Positions 5,869 to 9,541 of a DNA stretch of 9,541 nucleotides are shown here, piece by piece (the first letter of the stretch is position 1; each line of letters begins with the position of its first letter). The stretch comes from Pinisolibacter sp040275425 (lineage in GTDB: Bacteria > Pseudomonadota > Alphaproteobacteria > Rhizobiales > Ancalomicrobiaceae): assembly GCA_040275425.1 (NCBI GenBank), contig JBEOKB010000142.1, forward strand, positions 1 through 9,541. Reading direction: 5' to 3'. Under the pieces are notes generated by a model. It did not search any database. It worked only from the letters and a program-made list of their open reading frames with translations, and was not told the origin of the DNA. The translations under genes were made by a program, and so were the position numbers.

Positions 5869-6927
5869 ATGGCCGACGCATCCCACCCCATCGATCTCGC
5901 CCAGCGGCTCGCCGAATGGTCCGGCGCCGACGCCGATCGTCGCGACGTCGCCACCACCGTGGTCGTGCTCGCCCGCGCCTGCGCCGAGATCGCCGCCCTG
6001 GTGGCGGCCGGACCGCTCGCCGGTGAGCTCGGCGCCTCGCGCGGCCTCGACAACGGCGGCGGCGACGTCCAGAAGGAACTCGACGTTCGCTGCGACGCCA
6101 TCATCGCCGAGGCCTGCAAGGCCGCCCCCGTCGCCGCGCTCGCCTCCGAGGAGGCCGATCACCCGATCGCCCTCGACCCGGCCGGCACCCTGCTGGTCGC
6201 GGTCGACCCGCTCGACGGCTCGTCCAACATCGACACCAACGTCTCGGTCGGCACCATCTTCTCGATCCACCGCCGCCGCGAGGGCGTCGATCCCGCCTCC
6301 GACGAGGCGTTCATGCGCCCCGGCCGCGAGCAGGTCGCCGCCGGTTACGTCGTCTACGGCCCGCACGTGGCGATGATCCTGACGGTCGGTGAGGGGGCCG
6401 AGCTCTACGTCCTCGACCCCGAGCGCCGCCGCTTCCTGCGCACCACCGAGGCGCTGCGGGTGCCGCTCGAGGCGCGCGAGTTCGCCATCAACATGTCGAA
6501 CTACCGCCATTGGGACGAGCGCATCCGCACCTACGTCGACGACCTCGTCGCCGGCAAGGACGGCCCGCGCGCGGTCGACTTCAACATGCGCTGGATCGCC
6601 TCGATGGTCGCCGAGGCCCACCGCATCTTCATGCGCGGCGGCGTCTATCTCTATCCCGGCGACGCCCGCAAGGGTTACGCCTCCGGCCGCCTGCGTCTGG
6701 TCTACGAGGCCGCGCCGATCGGGTTCCTGATGGAGCAGGCCGGTGGGCGCGCCAGCGACGGCCGCAACTCGGTGCTCGATCTCGTGCCGGAGAAGCTGCA
6801 CCAGCGCGTGCCGCTGATCTTCGGGTCCAAGGTCAAGGTCGAGCGCGTCGAGCGCTACCTCTCCGCCGACCTCGGTTGGAACGACAAGTCGCCGCTGTTC
6901 TCCCGTCGCGGACTGCTCACCGCCTGA
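5869..6927 (+). CDS. cbbF: Fructose-1,6-/sedoheptulose-1,7-bisphosphatase, class I
   Basis: This 352-residue class I fructose bisphosphatase is, by its place in the cbb operon, expected to act on both fructose-1,6- and sedoheptulose-1,7-bisphosphate in RuBP regeneration. GGGDVQKELDV (63-73) and ASEEA (92-96) precede the signature VDPLDGSSNIDTN (112-124), which supplies the Mg-binding aspartates D113 and D116. NYRHWDERI (211-219) and GGVYLYPGDARKGYASGRLR (257-276) form the substrate-binding part, with the ligand E280 in LVYEAAP. The C-terminus, LGWNDKSPLFSRRGLL, is of the kind seen in operon-encoded CbbF. GAGAGGA at 5855-5861 lies seven bases before the ATG. The gap after cbbX is 38 bases, consistent with cotranscription. 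Dual substrate use is inference. Confidence 0.97.
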   Translation: MADASHPIDLAQRLAEWSGADADRRDVATTVVVLARACAEIAALVAAGPLAGELGASRGLDNGGGDVQKELDVRCDAIIAEACKAAPVAALASEEADHPIALDPAGTLLVAVDPLDGSSNIDTNVSVGTIFSIHRRREGVDPASDEAFMRPGREQVAAGYVVYGPHVAMILTVGEGAELYVLDPERRRFLRTTEALRVPLEAREFAINMSNYRHWDERIRTYVDDLVAGKDGPRAVDFNMRWIASMVAEAHRIFMRGGVYLYPGDARKGYASGRLRLVYEAAPIGFLMEQAGGRASDGRNSVLDLVPEKLHQRVPLIFGSKVKVERVERYLSADLGWNDKSPLFSRRGLLTA

Positions 6928-6987
6928 TCCCGCGTCAAGACAAATAGATGGACCCGCATTTCAGAAGAGCGGGCGGAGGAGACTCCC

Positions 6988-7863
6988 ATGTCGGTCAAGC
7001 ATCCGATCATTTCCGTCACCGGTTCCTCCGGCGCGGGCACCACCTCGGTCAAGCGCACCTTCGACCAGATCTTCCGCCGCGAGGGCGTCAAGACCGCCTC
7101 GATCGAGGGCGATGCCTTCCACCGCTACGATCGCGTCGACATGCGCCGCGTCATGGCCGAGAAGGGCGCCACCGGCGACCAGCACTTCTCCCATTTCGGC
7201 GAGGAGGCGAACCTGCTCGCCGAGCTGGAGGAGACCTTCCGCGCCTACGCCGCCACCGGCACCGGCAAGACCCGCACCTACGTCCACGACGCCGAGGAGG
7301 CAGAGAAGTACGGCTCGCCGCCGGGCACCTTCACCGCCTGGCGCGATCTCGAACCCGGCTCGGATCTGCTGTTCTACGAGGGCCTGCACGGCGCGGTCGT
7401 GACCGAGAAGGTCAATATCGCCCGGCATGCCGATCTCAAGGTCGGCGTCGTCCCGGTCATCAATCTCGAGTGGATCCAGAAGCTCCATCGCGACAAGTCG
7501 ATGCGCGGCTATTCCACCGAGGCGGTCACCGACACCATCCTGCGGCGCATGCCCGACTACGTCCACATCATCACGCCGCAGTTCAGCCAGACCGACATCA
7601 ACTTCCAGCGCGTGCCGACCGTCGACACCTCGAACCCGTTCATCGCCCGCTCGATCCCGTCGCCGGACGAGAGCATCGTCGTGATCCGCTTCAAGAACCC
7701 GCGCGGCATCGACTTCCCCTATCTGCTGTCGATGATCCACGACAGCTTCATGAGCCGCGCCAACTCGATCGTCATCCCCGGCGGCAAGCTCGACATCGCC
7801 ATGCAGCTGATCCTGACGCCGCTGATCATGCAGCTCGTCGATCGCCGTCGCCGCTCGATGTGA
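6988..7863 (+). CDS. cbbP: Phosphoribulokinase, proteobacterial class I
   Basis: This 291-residue enzyme phosphorylates ribulose-5-phosphate with ATP to make RuBP, the RuBisCO substrate. The P-loop is GSSGAGTTS (12-20), with threonine where most P-loops have lysine; this is normal for bacterial phosphoribulokinase. Residues match the well-studied Rhodobacter sphaeroides enzyme by position as I recall it: catalytic base D42 in IEGDAFHR, R49, E131 in FYEGLHG, K165, R168, D169 and R173 in IQKLHRDKSMRGY. FSQTDINFQRVPTVDTSNPF (about 194-213) is also conserved. No cysteine pair of the plant thioredoxin-regulated type is present. GGAGGAG at 6975-6981 lies six bases before the ATG, the strongest ribosome binding site in the window. 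A strong hairpin follows the stop codon directly. Confidence 0.98.
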   Translation: MSVKHPIISVTGSSGAGTTSVKRTFDQIFRREGVKTASIEGDAFHRYDRVDMRRVMAEKGATGDQHFSHFGEEANLLAELEETFRAYAATGTGKTRTYVHDAEEAEKYGSPPGTFTAWRDLEPGSDLLFYEGLHGAVVTEKVNIARHADLKVGVVPVINLEWIQKLHRDKSMRGYSTEAVTDTILRRMPDYVHIITPQFSQTDINFQRVPTVDTSNPFIARSIPSPDESIVVIRFKNPRGIDFPYLLSMIHDSFMSRANSIVIPGGKLDIAMQLILTPLIMQLVDRRRRSM

Positions 7864-7890
7864 CGGGGAGGGGAGGCGTGGCCTCCCCGT
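7863..7890 (+). terminator. Strong hairpin after cbbP, possible partial terminator or processing site
   Basis: Two overlapping stems are possible. ACGGGGAGG (7863-7871) can pair with CCTCCCCGT (7882-7890) around ten bases, or GGGGAGGC (7870-7877) with GCCTCCCC (7881-7888) around three. Both are perfect. TTT (7890-7892) lies at the 3' edge, too short for a convincing intrinsic terminator. The hairpin overlaps the last base of the cbbP stop codon and sits inside the operon, 105 bases before cbbT. It may cut downstream expression or protect an upstream mRNA end. The rest of the 132-base gap shows only the cbbT ribosome binding site. Confidence 0.5.
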
Positions 7891-7995
7891 TTCTCCGGGC
7901 CGGCGGCGGCTCCTGCCCCGCCCGGCCGATCGCCCCTGCGCGCGCCCCCCTCGCATTCAACGATCAAACGAAAATCGTCCGAAGAGGAAACCCCG

Positions 7996-9541
7996 ATGAA
8001 CGCCCCGACCTCCGTCGCCGCTCCCGGCTCGCTCGCCTGGCCCGTCACCGCCGCCCTGCGCGCGCTGGCGATGGACGCCGTCGAGGCCGCCAAGTCCGGC
8101 CATCCCGGCGCCCCGATGGGCATGGCCGAGATCGCCGCCGTGGTGTGGCGCGAGCTGCTCTCGCACGATCCCGCGAATCCGGCCTGGCCGAACCGCGATC
8201 GTTTCGTCCTGTCGAACGGCCACGGCTCGATGCTGCTCTACGCGCTCCTGCACCTGACCGGCTACGACCTGACCATCGACGACCTCAAGGCCTTCCGTCA
8301 GCTCGGCTCGCGCACCGCCGGTCATCCGGAGGTCGGCCATACCCCCGGCGTCGAGACCACCACCGGTCCGCTCGGCCAGGGCCTCGCCAACGCCGTCGGC
8401 ATGGCGATCGCCGAGCGCACCCTCGCCGCCCAGTTCAACCGCCCCGGCCACACGGTCGTCGATCACCGCACCTTCGTCTTCCTCGGCGACGGCTGCCTGA
8501 TGGAGGGCGTCTCCCACGAGGCCGCCTCGCTCGCCGGAACGCTCGGCCTCGGCAGGCTGGTGTGCTTCTGGGACGACAACGGCATCTCGATCGACGGCAG
8601 GTGCGTCGAGTGGTTCGCCGACGACACCCCCGCCCGCTTCGAGGCCTACGGCTGGCACGTCGTGCGCGGCGTCGACGGCCACGACCCGGCCGCGATCGCC
8701 GCCGCCGCCGAGGCCGCGCTCGCCGAGACCGGCAAGCCCTCGCTCGTCTGCTGCCGCACCGTGATCGGCCGCGGCGCCCCCACCAAGGAGGGCACCGAAG
8801 GCGTCCACGGCGCCCCCCTCGGCGCGGCCGAGATCGCCGAGGTGCGCAAGGCGATGGCCTGGGCCCACGCGCCGTTCGAGGTGCCGGCCGACGTCTACGC
8901 CGCCTGGGACGCGCGGGCGAAGGGCGCCGCCGCCTCGGCCGACTGGACGGCGCGCTTCGTCGCCTATGCGAAGGCCCACCCCGACCTCGCCGCCGAATTC
9001 GAGCGCCGCATCGCCGGAGACCCGGCCGCCGACTTCGCCAAGGCCCAGGCCACCGCGCTCGCCGCCTGCGAGGCGGCCGGCACCGTCGCCAGCCGCAAGG
9101 CCGGTCAGATCGCGCTCGCCACCTTCGCCGAGCACCTCCCCGAGTTCCTCGGCGGCTCGGCCGACCTCGGCCACTCCAACCTGACCGTCCACGCCCGATC
9201 GAAGCCGATCAGCCGTGACCCGGCCGGCAACCAGATCTTCTACGGCGTGCGTGAGTTCGGCATGGGCGCGGTCGCCAACGGCATCGCCCTGCACGGCGGC
9301 TTCATCCCGTTCTGCGCCACTTTCCTGGTGTTCTCCGACTACGCCCGCAACGCCATCCGCATGGCCGCGTTGATGAGACAGCGGGTGATCTGGGTGCTCA
9401 CCCACGATTCGATCGCGCTCGGCGAGGACGGCCCGACCCATCAGCCGATCGAGCACGTCGAGAGCCTGCGCCTCATCCCCGGCCTAGACGTGTGGCGCCC
9501 TGCCGACGCCGCCGAGACCGCCGCCGCCTGGGGCGCCGCGC
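7996..9541 (+). CDS. cbbT: Transketolase (3' end off the window)
   Basis: The first 515 residues of a transketolase are visible; the family is usually about 660-690 long, so roughly a quarter is missing. It moves two-carbon units between sugar phosphates using thiamine diphosphate and Mg, in regeneration of pentose phosphates for the CBB cycle. Seen in order: SGHPGAPMGMA (34-44), AGHPE (108-112), TTTGPLGQGLANAVGMA (121-137), the ThDP motif GDGCLMEG (164-171) to DDNGIS (193-198), and DDTPARFEAYGW (209-220). The pyrimidine domain has GGSADLGHSNLT (386-397), YGVREFGMGA (416-425) with catalytic E420, and THDSIALGEDGPTHQP (469-484). The GH in GGSADLGHSN is a local variant of the more usual AP or TG. 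The ATG at 7996 is preceded by AGAGGA at 7983-7988, seven bases away. Its place after cbbP supports cbbT rather than a housekeeping tkt copy. Confidence 0.97.
   Translation, partial: MNAPTSVAAPGSLAWPVTAALRALAMDAVEAAKSGHPGAPMGMAEIAAVVWRELLSHDPANPAWPNRDRFVLSNGHGSMLLYALLHLTGYDLTIDDLKAFRQLGSRTAGHPEVGHTPGVETTTGPLGQGLANAVGMAIAERTLAAQFNRPGHTVVDHRTFVFLGDGCLMEGVSHEAASLAGTLGLGRLVCFWDDNGISIDGRCVEWFADDTPARFEAYGWHVVRGVDGHDPAAIAAAAEAALAETGKPSLVCCRTVIGRGAPTKEGTEGVHGAPLGAAEIAEVRKAMAWAHAPFEVPADVYAAWDARAKGAAASADWTARFVAYAKAHPDLAAEFERRIAGDPAADFAKAQATALAACEAAGTVASRKAGQIALATFAEHLPEFLGGSADLGHSNLTVHARSKPISRDPAGNQIFYGVREFGMGAVANGIALHGGFIPFCATFLVFSDYARNAIRMAALMRQRVIWVLTHDSIALGEDGPTHQPIEHVESLRLIPGLDVWRPADAAETAAAWGAA

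Noticed and set aside
7023..7047. Missing Walker A lysine in CbbP as a sign of an inactive enzyme
   Set aside because: The threonine-type P-loop is normal in proteobacterial phosphoribulokinases, and the other catalytic residues (D42, E131, R168, R173) are present.
6948..9218. 756-residue plus-strand open frame overlapping cbbP and cbbT
   Set aside because: It is a frame-shifted shadow, very rich in Arg and without domains. The two true genes are clear in their own frames.

Overview
The window is very GC-rich, with C or G at nearly every third codon position. It carries a chromosomal Calvin-Benson-Bassham (CBB) cluster of the alphaproteobacterial type. The red-type (form IC) RuBisCO, the gene order cbbR / cbbL-S-X-F-P-T and the proteobacterial class I phosphoribulokinase all point to an autotrophic or facultatively autotrophic alphaproteobacterium. 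A member of Hyphomicrobiales with a Xanthobacter-like cluster is the best guess. The species cannot be named from the sequence alone.

Layout, left to right. On the minus strand, positions 1-1511 hold most of a HerA/FtsK-type P-loop ATPase whose C-terminus runs off the left edge. A gap of 124 bases follows, then cbbR (minus, 1636-2574), a LysR-family activator. A divergent control region of 102 bases (2575-2676) is the only AT-rich patch in the window and contains two small palindromes and a plausible sigma-70-like promoter. On the plus strand come cbbL (RuBisCO large subunit), cbbS (small subunit), cbbX (RuBisCO activase), cbbF (fructose/sedoheptulose bisphosphatase), cbbP (phosphoribulokinase) and cbbT (transketolase, cut by the right edge). 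Each plus-strand gene has its own purine-rich ribosome binding site 6-8 bases before the start codon.

How the genes work together: CbbP makes ribulose-1,5-bisphosphate and CbbL8S8 carboxylates it. CbbX pulls on the C-terminal tail of CbbL to free inhibited active sites. CbbF and CbbT act in regenerating ribulose phosphates. CbbR, read divergently, is expected to switch the operon on in response to a metabolite.

The enzymes themselves are canonical. The less ordinary content lies between genes: a composite REP/BIME-like palindromic element plus a terminator-like hairpin between cbbS and cbbX, stem-loops between cbbL and cbbS, a strong hairpin between cbbP and cbbT, and the two palindromes in the cbbR-cbbL control region. 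These suggest that RuBisCO mRNA is separated in abundance from the downstream enzymes by RNA structure. The other item worth following is the HerA-like ATPase beside cbbR. I found no convincing new biological system, RNA gene, CRISPR array or insertion sequence.
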